Below are positions 1-8,670 of a stretch of DNA of 40,922 bases, piece after piece. The stretch is from an uncultured Acidobacteriota bacterium. GTDB taxonomy: Bacteria; Acidobacteriota; UBA6911; RPQK01; JAJDTT01. The stretch is taken from the NCBI GenBank assembly GCA_951812665.1, contig CATOST010000006.1, forward strand, positions 1 through 40,922, in the 5' to 3' direction. Position numbers and translations under genes: made by a program. Numbering within the stretch: position 1 is the first letter of the stretch; each line of letters begins with the position of its first letter. A model generated the notes under the pieces. It was not told the origin of the DNA, did not search any database, and saw nothing but the letters and a program-made list of their open reading frames with translations.

Positions 1-1
1 T

Positions 2-661
2 GTACGCAAGGGCTTTATGGATGACGCGGATGCATCTGACGCAGGACGTTTGTCCAACGACATAAGGCGATTGTTGATTTGCCGCCGCCGCGTCATCGAA
101 TCCGCGGAAAATAAAATTACCGTCTTGCGGAACGTACTGCGGAAGCGCCCTCGCGATGAAATTAGACATGTACTAGTATATGCAACTGATAAGAACCGTG
201 CCCAGCTTCAGGCGGTAAATGATATGCTACAGTATGATCTGAATCTTACGATTCACGAACTGACATCCCGTCAAACGACGAACCGTCGGCGAGCGGCGGA
301 CTTACTTGATCGATTTGCCGCGGGAGACTACAATGCGCTGACCTGTATGCGGGTTTTAGACGAGGGAGTGGACGTACCTCAGGTGAGTGAGGCATTCATA
401 CTAGCGAGCAATACAGTACGACGGCAGTGGATACAGCGTCGAGGACGAGTGCTACGTAAGTGTGACGCAATCAATAAGAGAATCGCGCATTTACATGACT
501 TCATCGTCGTTCCTCCCAATCCCAGGGATTCAAGCTCGAGGGCAATACTAAGAGGAGAGCTAACGAGAGCTAACGAGTTCGCGAAATTGGCGGCGAACGG
601 TGGTACTGTTGGCGGACCATTCGACGAGATTGAGAAACTAATGAACGCGATGTTCGGTTAA
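2..661 (+). CDS. SF2 helicase, C-terminal part (5' truncated by window edge)
   Basis: The frame is open to the left edge, so only the C-terminal ~219 residues are present; the ATG at 17 is probably internal. The piece is the second RecA-like domain of a superfamily 2 DEAD/DEAH or Res-type helicase. A motif IV-like strand (HVLVYATDK) is followed by motif V (MRVLDEGVDVPQV) and motif VI (QWIQRRGRVLRK) with its arginine finger. Such proteins use ATP to translocate on or open duplex nucleic acid; this COG1061-like architecture is common in restriction and defence loci. It is the first visible gene of a low-GC operon, followed 17 nt later by the next start. Motifs I-III and any nuclease or extra domain lie outside the window, so the subtype is open. 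Confidence 0.85.
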   Translation, partial: VRKGFMDDADASDAGRLSNDIRRLLICRRRVIESAENKITVLRNVLRKRPRDEIRHVLVYATDKNRAQLQAVNDMLQYDLNLTIHELTSRQTTNRRRAADLLDRFAAGDYNALTCMRVLDEGVDVPQVSEAFILASNTVRRQWIQRRGRVLRKCDAINKRIAHLHDFIVVPPNPRDSSSRAILRGELTRANEFAKLAANGGTVGGPFDEIEKLMNAMFG

Positions 662-678
662 CACGGTGGAGGAATATT

Positions 679-898
679 ATGGCCGTTGCACCGCAAACCC
701 AAGCGTTGGAAGTTATCAAAACTAAGATTATGCAAGTTGATGAGCGCTACGATGGGTATCGAGACGATTTAGCTGCAAGCGCTTCATGATATCGTCGCTC
801 TCGAAAGCGATAAACCGTATAATATTGCGCAACAGATAAACCATCGACTAGTCGCACTCGGGGAGCGCCTCGCGCAGAAAGGAGGGCACATCGAGTGA
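679..898 (+). pseudogene. Small operon gene with an apparent +1 frame disruption (about 72 aa if repaired)
   Basis: An ATG at 679 follows a good ribosome binding site (GGTGGAGGA, 665-673) and reads 36 codons to a TGA at 787-789. The next frame is open from 773 to the TGA at 896-898, which overlaps the GTG start of the following gene. Removing one base, for example the G at 772, joins the two into one polar, helical product of about 72 aa that fills the gap exactly; the join would read YRDDL then LQALHDI. I therefore read this as one small gene broken by a one-base insertion, or a base-calling error, rather than two genes. I do not recognise the family. Its place between helicase and SMC-like ATPase suggests a small accessory subunit. 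Confidence 0.6.
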
Positions 899-3036
899 AA
901 CTAGTAGCCGCGCGCATTCGCAACTTTAAGTTACTAAGATCGATCGATTTGCAATTCGGAACGGACAAGGCAAAACCCTTGACTGTCATTCGTGCTGAGA
1001 ACGGTTCAGGAAAGACTTCGTTTCTACAGGCATTACGATGGGCACTTTATGGCAATGACGTATTGGATGATCCCCTTGTCCGACTGTCCCCTGCTGATTG
1101 GCCGGACAGAGATCCGTGCATCGTATCGGTCGAAGTCGACTTCATCCACACAACGGCAAGTAGTATTCAAGGTGTAACAATGGTTGCCGAAACGAGTTAC
1201 ATGCTGAAGCGACAAGTAGAAGAGAGACCTGAGGGCGATCAACCCAATCGAGGTCACGATCGAGTTAACCTGTACCAGAAGACACCGGCCGGCTCGGAAG
1301 CCATCCCAGCTGCGGAGGCTCGGCTCGGCCAAATGCTTCCCAAAGAAATGGTGGACATCTTCTTCACTGACGGCGACGCAGCAATGACATTTATTTCTCC
1401 ACAGTTATCGAACAACGCCAAACGCGACAGGGTCAAGGATGCAATTCGTTCCCTACTTGGCTTGGATCTTCTCGAACGTATCGCAAAACGTATAGCCACC
1501 GCACAATCAGCCGTGAATCGACGAATCAGTCGCGACACAACCTCCCACCAACTGTCTAAAGTCACTGACGAAATCGAGGAGATTACTAAGAAGCGGGATC
1601 AACTCAAGAGTTCTGTTACAACACTCAATTTGCAGATTGAGGACATTGACCGAAAAATAACACATGTATCTCGCGAACTAACACGAGTGCTAGAGGCGGG
1701 TAGTTATGAACATTTAGCGCATCAGCGCGAGAACTATCGATCCCAACGAAAAGACGCTCTAAACGAAGAGGAACAACTTAAATTCCGCCACCAAGCACTT
1801 TTCAACAAAGAGTCAATTACCTGGGCATTGAGCGGCCCATTCCTAATTAAGGGTTACGAGGTGCTGCAGCGATTGCATGAGAGGGGTATTATACCTAGCG
1901 CTGCAGTGCCAGTATTGGAAGAAAGGATCGACATAGAGAAATGTATATGCGGTGCGGCACTTTCGCCGGGTTCGTCGGCTCGCGCGCGAGTGAAGGCATT
2001 AATTTACGAACAGCGAGAAAACGACGACCACATCAACTATCTTTCGTCTTTGTATTATCAAGCAAAAGGTGACGTAGATAAATGGCAGGGTCACCAGACA
2101 CAACAGTGGATTGAGGAATGCGTCGCCTTACAGCGTCAACGAATTGCCGTCAAAAAACGTATAGACAATGCCAATCTCGAACTGAAGTCCGTCGAGGCAA
2201 AGCTTGACAACATCGATAGTGATGAAATTGAAGCAAAGCGTGGATTTGAAAAGACACTACAATCTTCTCGGCTTGCGAAGAATGGCGAGCGGGACCGCGC
2301 TCAAATCTCACTGGACGAAAAAATAAAAAGACTCAAGCAACTACATAGCGAACAGAGAAAGTTAAGTCGTGCAGACCAACGTATGGCAGCCCTCAATGCG
2401 GAGAAGATTGCGTTAGAAGATTTGGAGCGCGTAGTTGCTGGCACACTGGAGGATATGCACAACACTTATCTCCGAGCCGTTAGCAATCGCATGAATGAAT
2501 TGTTCCTGACGATGGTCGGAGCAGATCCCGATCAGAATGCCATCTTTCAGGGCACTGAGATTAATGATACGTATAGTATCATAGTGCGGACAGCCGATAA
2601 TCGCACGTTGAATCCGGACTATGAGGTGAACGGCGCAGCTCAGCGTGCATTGACGTTTGCATTTATTTGGGCGTTGACCGAGGTTAGTCGTGTTGTAGCA
2701 CCTCGAGTTATTGACACGCCTCTGGGAATGATGTCTGGAAACGTAAAACGTCGCGTACTCGACATTGTGAGTCGGGCCGCCGGTCACGATGTCGATCGAC
2801 AAGTCGTATTATTTTTGACTCAGTCCGAGATATCTCATACCGAGGACATCCTCGACACGCAAACCGGTGCAACCGTTACCCTTACAAAAACAGACGATTA
2901 TCCTGCTGACTTAGTAAATGATCCGAATGCGACTCGGTCGGAAGTCCGTCTATGCAAATGTAACCATCGCCAATGCTGCAATCGGTGTCAACGGACAAAC
3001 TACCGTGAGTTTCAGTTGCAATATCGGTCCACGTAA
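895..3036 (+). CDS. SMC/DndD-like ABC ATPase
   Basis: 713 aa, GTG start overlapping the upstream stop (GTGA). Walker A is at residues 34-41 (AENGSGKT), followed by FLQALRWALYG, typical of RecF/SbcC/DndD ATPases. Two predicted coiled-coil stretches (about 215-300 and 415-500) flank a CIC-G motif at 350-353 in the position of an SMC hinge or zinc hook. A signature-like NGAAQRAL lies at 579-586 and Walker B RVIDTPLG at 604-611; the DTP ending is what DndD proteins show instead of DEP. Residues 687-698 carry a dense Cys cluster (C687, C689, C694, C695, C698), probably metal-binding. DndD acts in DNA phosphorothioation, but no DndC or other sulfur-transfer gene is visible, so modification should not be assumed. 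A helicase-coupled DNA-sensing ATPase is the likely role. Confidence 0.8.
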   Translation: MKLVAARIRNFKLLRSIDLQFGTDKAKPLTVIRAENGSGKTSFLQALRWALYGNDVLDDPLVRLSPADWPDRDPCIVSVEVDFIHTTASSIQGVTMVAETSYMLKRQVEERPEGDQPNRGHDRVNLYQKTPAGSEAIPAAEARLGQMLPKEMVDIFFTDGDAAMTFISPQLSNNAKRDRVKDAIRSLLGLDLLERIAKRIATAQSAVNRRISRDTTSHQLSKVTDEIEEITKKRDQLKSSVTTLNLQIEDIDRKITHVSRELTRVLEAGSYEHLAHQRENYRSQRKDALNEEEQLKFRHQALFNKESITWALSGPFLIKGYEVLQRLHERGIIPSAAVPVLEERIDIEKCICGAALSPGSSARARVKALIYEQRENDDHINYLSSLYYQAKGDVDKWQGHQTQQWIEECVALQRQRIAVKKRIDNANLELKSVEAKLDNIDSDEIEAKRGFEKTLQSSRLAKNGERDRAQISLDEKIKRLKQLHSEQRKLSRADQRMAALNAEKIALEDLERVVAGTLEDMHNTYLRAVSNRMNELFLTMVGADPDQNAIFQGTEINDTYSIIVRTADNRTLNPDYEVNGAAQRALTFAFIWALTEVSRVVAPRVIDTPLGMMSGNVKRRVLDIVSRAAGHDVDRQVVLFLTQSEISHTEDILDTQTGATVTLTKTDDYPADLVNDPNATRSEVRLCKCNHRQCCNRCQRTNYREFQLQYRST

Positions 3037-3056
3037 TTTACACAAGAGGCAATAAT

Positions 3057-3524
3057 ATGAATGACCTGATCGCTGGGCTACAGAATCAAGGCTTGCGGAT
3101 CCCCTTAGTGCACTATGAAAACGTGCAGCGCCTTGCTATGACGGGACAATCGGAACGGCACAAGAACCGAGACAATATACCTTTCAAACGTTATGTTGAT
3201 ATTTGGTGGGTTGCATTGTGTATCGGCATACAGGAAGGGCGTCGAACCAAGGTTGCCACTGACAAATGGCATCAATTTATCCGGGCAGGTGAGGTCTTGC
3301 CATCAAATCCAGAACGTGTGTTTCAGCTACAGCTTATGGCTGTCGGTGAAACGGGAAACACAGATATTCTGAGGAAGCCAAGTGAAATTATCTCAATGGC
3401 AAACGAGTATGCTGCGACGGGCCTTCCGTTTCTGATTAATGAAGCTCTGGGCAGCCAAGTGCCCATTTGGGCGGTGACTTCTTTCGTCGAAAAGCGCATC
3501 AAATCTACTCAACATTGTCACTGA
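3057..3524 (+). CDS. Unknown 155-aa protein of the low-GC operon
   Basis: Starts at an ATG 20 nt after the ATPase stop with an AAGAGG ribosome binding site, and ends 2 nt before the ATG of the next gene. No signal peptide or membrane segment. The middle holds a short helical module (FKRYVDIWWVALCIGIQ then EGRR) that recalls, by eye only, the F-x-D-hydrophobic-G-x-x-x-G-R segment of small Dnd-system-associated proteins. The N-terminal part is basic and polar and includes the stretch ERHKNRDNIPFKR. Position and codon use tie it to the operon, probably as a small partner of the ATPase or the following DNA-binding protein. Function is not assigned. Confidence 0.7.
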   Translation: MNDLIAGLQNQGLRIPLVHYENVQRLAMTGQSERHKNRDNIPFKRYVDIWWVALCIGIQEGRRTKVATDKWHQFIRAGEVLPSNPERVFQLQLMAVGETGNTDILRKPSEIISMANEYAATGLPFLINEALGSQVPIWAVTSFVEKRIKSTQHCH

Positions 3525-3526
3525 TC

Positions 3527-5788
3527 ATGATGCATCCGACCGTAAGGCCTTGGGGAGTTGCGCCGACGCCGTTGGTACCCGCCGCTGTCGCGAAAGCGCT
3601 AGGTCATCTGTCTGCTCCGACATCTTTGGGGAAGACTTTGGGTAGAGACTGCAAATTGGCGGAGTTGAAAGGAGAAATTTGGGACGATATTGAATGGGTC
3701 AGTCGAGATTGTCTCCGTGAGCTAGTAGAGCTTCTGCATCGCAATCTTCGAGCGATTCGTCTTTTGGATATTGGCACCGGCCGAACGCTTCCTTTTCGAT
3801 TGTTGGATCTGCCGTTTTCTACACGCACGCGTAATATTGTATCCCGACACTCTAAGGAATTGTCCGCTCCTCACCTAAAATTCCGGGAGCTCCTCTCTAT
3901 TCCCAACTGTGGTATTCGCTCTGCTATCGAGTTTGCATGTGTACTCGAGGCAGCCATAGCATCAAAGGTTCAGGATCCATCCGGAATCCCATCGGTACCG
4001 TTCGAGCGCAGACAACGACAACATGGCTCACCAGTTTCGCGAATTGAATTTACCTTTCGTATGTTGGCCGCATACGCCGCCGGGGAGCGTAATCTAAGTA
4101 CCTTATCAAGGATAATGCCCGCAGCACCGATGGAGTGGCCTCCAGAAATCAAGGATCTCTGGGATAGTCTCGGCGACCTTCGTGCAGGGCAATTGGCCAC
4201 TGAATTCGTCATGCAATACTCAGTTCCAGATCTCGTCCGGCGCGCTCTGGCTCATACTGACAGGCGGATGCGAGACATCCTCAATGACCGCGTTTTTCGC
4301 ACCGGGCGTCCAATAACTCTCAAGACCATAGGTGGACGCTGGGGGATTACACGCGAACGCGTCCGGCAACTCGAGCTAAAAGCAAAGGCACAATTGAAAC
4401 GGCTACACATGGCCGACTTTCAGCCTATAACTCGCCGGTCCAAGACTCTACGACAATGTATCGGGGCGGCGGTCCCCGTTTCTCATTCGTCCATAGAAAG
4501 GGCGCTCACGTGGGCCACTGACGATTTTTTCCCGATCGGTGAGATCCAACCTGAATTTGCCGGGGCGCTCCTCCTTTGGTTGGCCGGACCATATAGGACA
4601 AACGGCGATTGGCTTCTCGTCGATCCAAATCTCCCACGGGAAACTCGAGACGCCCTCATTAGTCGCAGTGACGAAAGAGGACTGATCACCGATAATACCA
4701 TTACCGAGACCCTGACTCAGTTTGATATTGCAGAATGCCACCATCAAGATTGGGTTAATCACTTGCGTGACTTTCTGCGGGTAGATGGCGGTGTCATCTA
4801 CTACAAGGGAACTATTCTCGATAAGGTGCGCGCATTGATCCGATATCACAATCGACCACTTACAGTGGAAGAAATGTTAAAGGATATTGGCAGTGACAGC
4901 GTCCGAAGCGTTCGGCAACGTTTAATCGAAGACTCTGGTTTTTGGCGCGTTAATAAACAAGGTCAGTTTGTGATTGCCGGGACGCCGGGTTATGACGAAT
5001 ACACGGGCATTACCGATGAGATCCTTCAGGAGTTGGAGCATTGTGGTGGACAGGCTTCGTATGATCATCTCGTCAAAAAGATAACAGACACCTACGGTGT
5101 CAAAGAAAATTCCGTAGTCGCCTATCTAAATACACCCATGTTTACGAGAGACGATAGCGGTATTGTACGAGTGCGGCGTTCGAGCCTGGATATAGATGTT
5201 TCCACGGACATCGAGAAAACGGCGGCTTGCTATTGTACAGATGAATGCGTTTGGTACTGGCGTATTGAAGTCTCTCCAGCCATGATGAGAGGTAGTGGAC
5301 GACTTATGCCAAATGCGTTCGCTCAACAGCTAGGGTGTAACCTTGGTGATAAAATCGAGGTCAAAAGCGAATGCGGACCCATCACACTCAGTTGGCCACT
5401 AAGTTCTGCCACGGGGGCCACTATTGGATCGGTTCGCTGCGCTTTGAGTCACTATGATGCAAAGATTGGGGATTTTTTATTTGTGAAGGCTACGAGTCCC
5501 ATAGTTACGTTCGGATTCCTGCGTAAGGAGTCCTTGGACACAGCCGCAAGCAATCTGAGCAGAGTAGCATTCCTTCTTGGTTGTGGTCCTACATCCAGCG
5601 ATTCTGAAGCACTAAAAGTCATCATGAGATTGTTGCGCGTTTCGCGTTCCACGGACGACGAACGATACATCGAGATCCGTAGACTATTCCAGGCACGCGG
5701 CGAGGTAGAACTCTCCGAAATGATTCCATCACCATCACTATCTGTCGACGATTACATATCAAATATGGGCAAACTTCTTAGTCGATAG
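3527..5788 (+). CDS. Large DNA-binding protein with RNAP alpha-CTD-like, sigma region-4-like and winged-helix modules
   Basis: The first ATG (3527) lies 2 nt after the upstream stop and gives 753 aa; a TTG at 3467 would overlap the previous gene and is less likely. Near residues 90-140 the segment ending LLSIPNCGIRSAIEF resembles the helix-hairpin-helix of the RNA polymerase alpha C-terminal domain. At about 262-292 (4310-4405) a clear sigma-70 region-4-type HTH occurs (TLKTIGGRWGITRERVRQLE). Residues of about 428-545 look like two winged helices. The C-terminal third is unassigned. There is no sigma region 2, so it is not a classical sigma factor. It is the last gene of the operon and could direct the helicase/ATPase to DNA, sense transcription, or regulate the island. 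No enzymatic motif was seen. Confidence 0.75.
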   Translation: MMHPTVRPWGVAPTPLVPAAVAKALGHLSAPTSLGKTLGRDCKLAELKGEIWDDIEWVSRDCLRELVELLHRNLRAIRLLDIGTGRTLPFRLLDLPFSTRTRNIVSRHSKELSAPHLKFRELLSIPNCGIRSAIEFACVLEAAIASKVQDPSGIPSVPFERRQRQHGSPVSRIEFTFRMLAAYAAGERNLSTLSRIMPAAPMEWPPEIKDLWDSLGDLRAGQLATEFVMQYSVPDLVRRALAHTDRRMRDILNDRVFRTGRPITLKTIGGRWGITRERVRQLELKAKAQLKRLHMADFQPITRRSKTLRQCIGAAVPVSHSSIERALTWATDDFFPIGEIQPEFAGALLLWLAGPYRTNGDWLLVDPNLPRETRDALISRSDERGLITDNTITETLTQFDIAECHHQDWVNHLRDFLRVDGGVIYYKGTILDKVRALIRYHNRPLTVEEMLKDIGSDSVRSVRQRLIEDSGFWRVNKQGQFVIAGTPGYDEYTGITDEILQELEHCGGQASYDHLVKKITDTYGVKENSVVAYLNTPMFTRDDSGIVRVRRSSLDIDVSTDIEKTAACYCTDECVWYWRIEVSPAMMRGSGRLMPNAFAQQLGCNLGDKIEVKSECGPITLSWPLSSATGATIGSVRCALSHYDAKIGDFLFVKATSPIVTFGFLRKESLDTAASNLSRVAFLLGCGPTSSDSEALKVIMRLLRVSRSTDDERYIEIRRLFQARGEVELSEMIPSPSLSVDDYISNMGKLLSR

Positions 5789-5885
5789 GAGCGTTCCATT
5801 AACCAACGTAGACCAATTACAGCCAGTCTCTGTTGACATAGTGTGGCCAGGAAGTTAGCCCATTAGTCTCCTTGGAAACGAGTTA

Positions 5886-6104
5886 TCAAGCGGGAGTCGC
5901 GCTCACATTAGGCGGTGCTCGCGCCATCTTCAAGACGTTGACCGCCTCGCTACGACCAACGGCAGGGAAATCGACCAGAAATTGATCGAGGGTCTTGCCG
6001 GTTTCCAAATAGTCGAAGAGGTTCTTCACAGGAGTTCGAGTACGAGTGAACACCAACACACCACCGTGAATCTCCAGATCCATCCGAACAGCTTCCTTCG
6101 TCAT
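5886..6104 (-). CDS. DUF433 antitoxin-like protein, orphan
   Basis: 72 aa from the ATG at 6104, chosen because AAGGA lies 8 nt upstream; a GTG at 6110 would have no spacing. The body (GGVLVFTRTRTPVKNLFDYL, then DFLV-type helix and VLKMAR) is the compact DUF433 fold, a MerR-like HTH dimer that usually acts as antitoxin to a DUF5615 PIN-like nuclease encoded just downstream. Here the 97 nt between its stop and the convergent island operon contain no such toxin, so it is an orphan or the toxin has been lost. Confidence 0.75.
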   Translation of the reverse strand: MTKEAVRMDLEIHGGVLVFTRTRTPVKNLFDYLETGKTLDQFLVDFPAVGRSEAVNVLKMARAPPNVSATPA

Positions 6105-6308
6105 GCTCACGTTCCTTGATTTTGGTTGCAGACCGACCGTAGGGATTCCGTAGATTCACATCTGCTATCGAGGTCGTTTGGATGTGTGGAACTCGGCGGG
6201 TTCTGCAAGGCCGCAGTCCGAGCCTACCGTCGCGGGGCCCGCTTCAGGTAAATACCAGTCGAAGAAACCCGGCTTTACACGTCTGAAGATTTGGCAGGGG
6301 CTAATCCA

Positions 6309-7154
6309 TCAGCCGCCGTCCTCCGGCAGCCGGGTCCAGGCCATGACGGTCATGGGCAGGACGATCGCCGATTTCGTCGCGGCCACGTCTGCCCGCAGCC
6401 GCTCCGGCAGCGTCGCCAGATCCGCCTCTTCTGCGGTCGCTATTCCGAAATGCTCCAGGAGTGGGAGGACACTCTGCACGCTGTCGGCGACGTATTGATA
6501 TCCTGGCCATCCGGGCTCGCCGCCTCCCAGTGCCGTGTACTCCAGGCGGGGTTCGGGCAGGCCGGCGTCGACAAAGGTCCCGTACAGCCGGTAAGCCAGA
6601 TTGCCACGGGCGCCCGATTGTTTGAAGACCCCGACCGTCCAATCGACCAACTTGTCCGCCAAGGGCGTATCGATGGCATAAGGCAGTCGATTGGGGTTGA
6701 AGCCGATCTCGTGGAACGCGACGATGCCACCCGGGCGCAATCGCTTGGAGAGTTGGCTGAGGGTCTCGGTGGGGTCAGCCAGATACATGAGGACGAAACG
6801 CCCGATCAAGGCATCGAAATCGTTCCCCAATTCCAGGGTTCCGGCATCGCCCTCCACGAATTCGACATGGGTCCATCCGGCTTGCCTCACTCGCGCGCGA
6901 GCCGTTTTCAGAATCTCCCCGTTGACGTCCACGCCCACGACCTGACCCTCCGGACCCACCAGTTCGGCCGCGGCCATGGCCACGTCTCCCGCTCCACTGC
7001 CGATATCCAGGACCTTCATCCCGCGACCCAGACCGGCTTGCTTGAGCATTCTCCGGGTCAGGCTCGAATACAGTTTTGACTGACGGATCAGACGATCCGT
7101 CTCGGCCTGGGTACGGCCCATGGTATAGGTGGCGTCTTCTTTTCGGTTGCTCAT
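6309..7154 (-). CDS. Class I SAM-dependent methyltransferase
   Basis: 281 aa. The SAM-binding motif I is LDIGSGAG at residues 49-56, followed by an acidic strand end (VVGVDVNGE) and the post-motif segment RLRPGGIVAFHE, as in UbiE/Methyltransf_11 proteins. No signal peptide. A GGGAG ribosome binding site precedes the ATG. It lies 121 nt downstream of the DUF1501 gene in the same direction and may be co-transcribed, but nothing links it functionally. The C-terminal ~100 residues, presumably the substrate part, give no clue to the acceptor. Confidence 0.85.
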   Translation of the reverse strand: MSNRKEDATYTMGRTQAETDRLIRQSKLYSSLTRRMLKQAGLGRGMKVLDIGSGAGDVAMAAAELVGPEGQVVGVDVNGEILKTARARVRQAGWTHVEFVEGDAGTLELGNDFDALIGRFVLMYLADPTETLSQLSKRLRPGGIVAFHEIGFNPNRLPYAIDTPLADKLVDWTVGVFKQSGARGNLAYRLYGTFVDAGLPEPRLEYTALGGGEPGWPGYQYVADSVQSVLPLLEHFGIATAEEADLATLPERLRADVAATKSAIVLPMTVMAWTRLPEDGG

Positions 7155-7275
7155 CTTGCTCCCACTGGATGTTTGGATCTTGCGGGCGAACGCTACTTGA
7201 GAATAAGCGCCGGAAGTGCGCGTTCAATGCGGATTTGAGGGAAGACCGGCGGCTCCATAGAGACGGCGACCCCAG

Positions 7276-8619
7276 TTAGATCAGCTCGCGGAGAGGTTCT
7301 CCGGTGAGGTCGTCGAGGCCGTTGGCGATCTTGAGAGGGCGTCCGACGGGCGTCATGTATTCCTTGTGCCAGTCGATGCCCAGGGCCTTGTAGACGGTGG
7401 CGAAGATGTCGCCGATGCTGACCTCGCGCTCCACGATGAACGCCCCGCGGTCGTCGCTCCGGCCCACGACCGTGCCGGTCTGCAAACCGCCGCCGCCCAG
7501 GGCGATGGACCAGCACTGGGGCCAATGGTCCCGGCCCAAACCGGGATTGAGGTGGGGCGTGCGCCCGAACTCTCCCATGACCAGCACGACGGTCGAATCG
7601 TAGAGACCGCGCTCGTTGAGGTCGTCGATGAGGGCGGAAAGGGATCGGTCCAGCGGCGGCGTCAGGCGGTCCCGGTGCCCCTCGTCGTTCTTGCTGTGGG
7701 TATCCCAGGAATTGCCGTGGAAACCGGCTGCGGTGACGAACCGGCTGCCCGACTCCACCAGACGCCGGGCCAGCAGCATGCTCTGCCCCACCGAATCGCG
7801 CCCATACACGTCGCGCGTCTTTTCCGACTCCTTGGACAGGTCGAAGGCATCGCGCACCTGGGGCGCCAGGATCATCTCCCAGGCCTTGTCCATGAAGGCG
7901 TCCATGCTGGCGTGCTTCAGACTCTCCACCCGCTTCCGGTAGATCCGGTCCACCGAGTCCAGGAACAGACGGCGGTTCTCCAACACGGCCGGACTCAGCG
8001 ACTTGGGCAGGGTCAGGTTCGGGACCTGGAAATCCTCTTTCGCGGGGTCCGGGATGGTCATCGGCATGTAGTCCGGGCCCAGGAACGCGGAACGGAAGAA
8101 ATCCTGGTACTGGCGGTTGCGCTCCCAGCGCGGGACGATGACGTAGGGAGGAAGTCCGTTGGACGGTCCCATCTCCTTGGCCACGATGGACCCCAGGCTG
8201 GGAAACTCCATGGCCGGATTGTGACGGTGGCCGGTGATGGAGTAATGGACGGCCTGAGGGTGGTCGTTGCCGAAAGACTTGATGGAACGAACCAGCGCCA
8301 GCTTGTCCATCCGCTGGGCCAGCCGGGGCAGCAGCTCCGAGATCCGGATGCCGTCGACGTTGGTGGCAATGGGACGGAAGGAACTGTTGGTCTTGGGGTC
8401 CCAGGTGTCGATCTGGCTGGGGCCTCCCTCCAGCCACACCAGAATGCAGGCCTTGGCCTTTGCTTCGGACAGATCCGCGCCGGCCGTCTTGAGAGCCGCC
8501 TCGAGCCGCAGGAACTGGGTCAGATGGGCGCCCAGAAAACCCAGCGAGCCGACCCGGATGAAGTCACGCCGGGTCCAGTAACCTTGAGGTCTTCGCAGAC
8601 ATCCGACCTGTTTCAACAT
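7276..8619 (-). CDS. DUF1501 exported protein (sulfatase-like fold)
   Basis: 447 aa from the ATG at 8619, which has AAAGG 7 nt upstream; the ATG at 8625 is too close to that site. The N-terminus has a Tat-like twin-arginine signal (TRRDFIRVGSLGFLG). The body has the DUF1501 landmarks GGPSQIDTWDPK, DHPQAVHY and, near the C-terminus, EFGRTPHLN and GRDHW, related to the alkaline phosphatase/sulfatase fold. DUF1501 genes almost always sit beside a DUF1549/DUF1553 gene in planctomycete-type genomes; the partner is 51 nt upstream here. Substrate is unknown; a role in periplasmic polymer breakdown is a common guess. Confidence 0.9.
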   Translation of the reverse strand: MLKQVGCLRRPQGYWTRRDFIRVGSLGFLGAHLTQFLRLEAALKTAGADLSEAKAKACILVWLEGGPSQIDTWDPKTNSSFRPIATNVDGIRISELLPRLAQRMDKLALVRSIKSFGNDHPQAVHYSITGHRHNPAMEFPSLGSIVAKEMGPSNGLPPYVIVPRWERNRQYQDFFRSAFLGPDYMPMTIPDPAKEDFQVPNLTLPKSLSPAVLENRRLFLDSVDRIYRKRVESLKHASMDAFMDKAWEMILAPQVRDAFDLSKESEKTRDVYGRDSVGQSMLLARRLVESGSRFVTAAGFHGNSWDTHSKNDEGHRDRLTPPLDRSLSALIDDLNERGLYDSTVVLVMGEFGRTPHLNPGLGRDHWPQCWSIALGGGGLQTGTVVGRSDDRGAFIVEREVSIGDIFATVYKALGIDWHKEYMTPVGRPLKIANGLDDLTGEPLRELI

Positions 8620-8670
8620 GGGCATACCTTTGCCGCCACTTTACACCCTGCGTCCCGATTTTCGCAATTC

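Noticed and set aside
895..3524. A complete Dnd phosphorothioation system
   Set aside because: No DndC/PAPS-reductase-like, cysteine desulfurase or other sulfur-transfer gene is in the window; only the ATPase resembles DndD.
3467..3526. TTG start for the large DNA-binding protein
   Set aside because: It would overlap the preceding gene by 58 nt; the ATG 2 nt after that gene's stop fits the operon spacing better.
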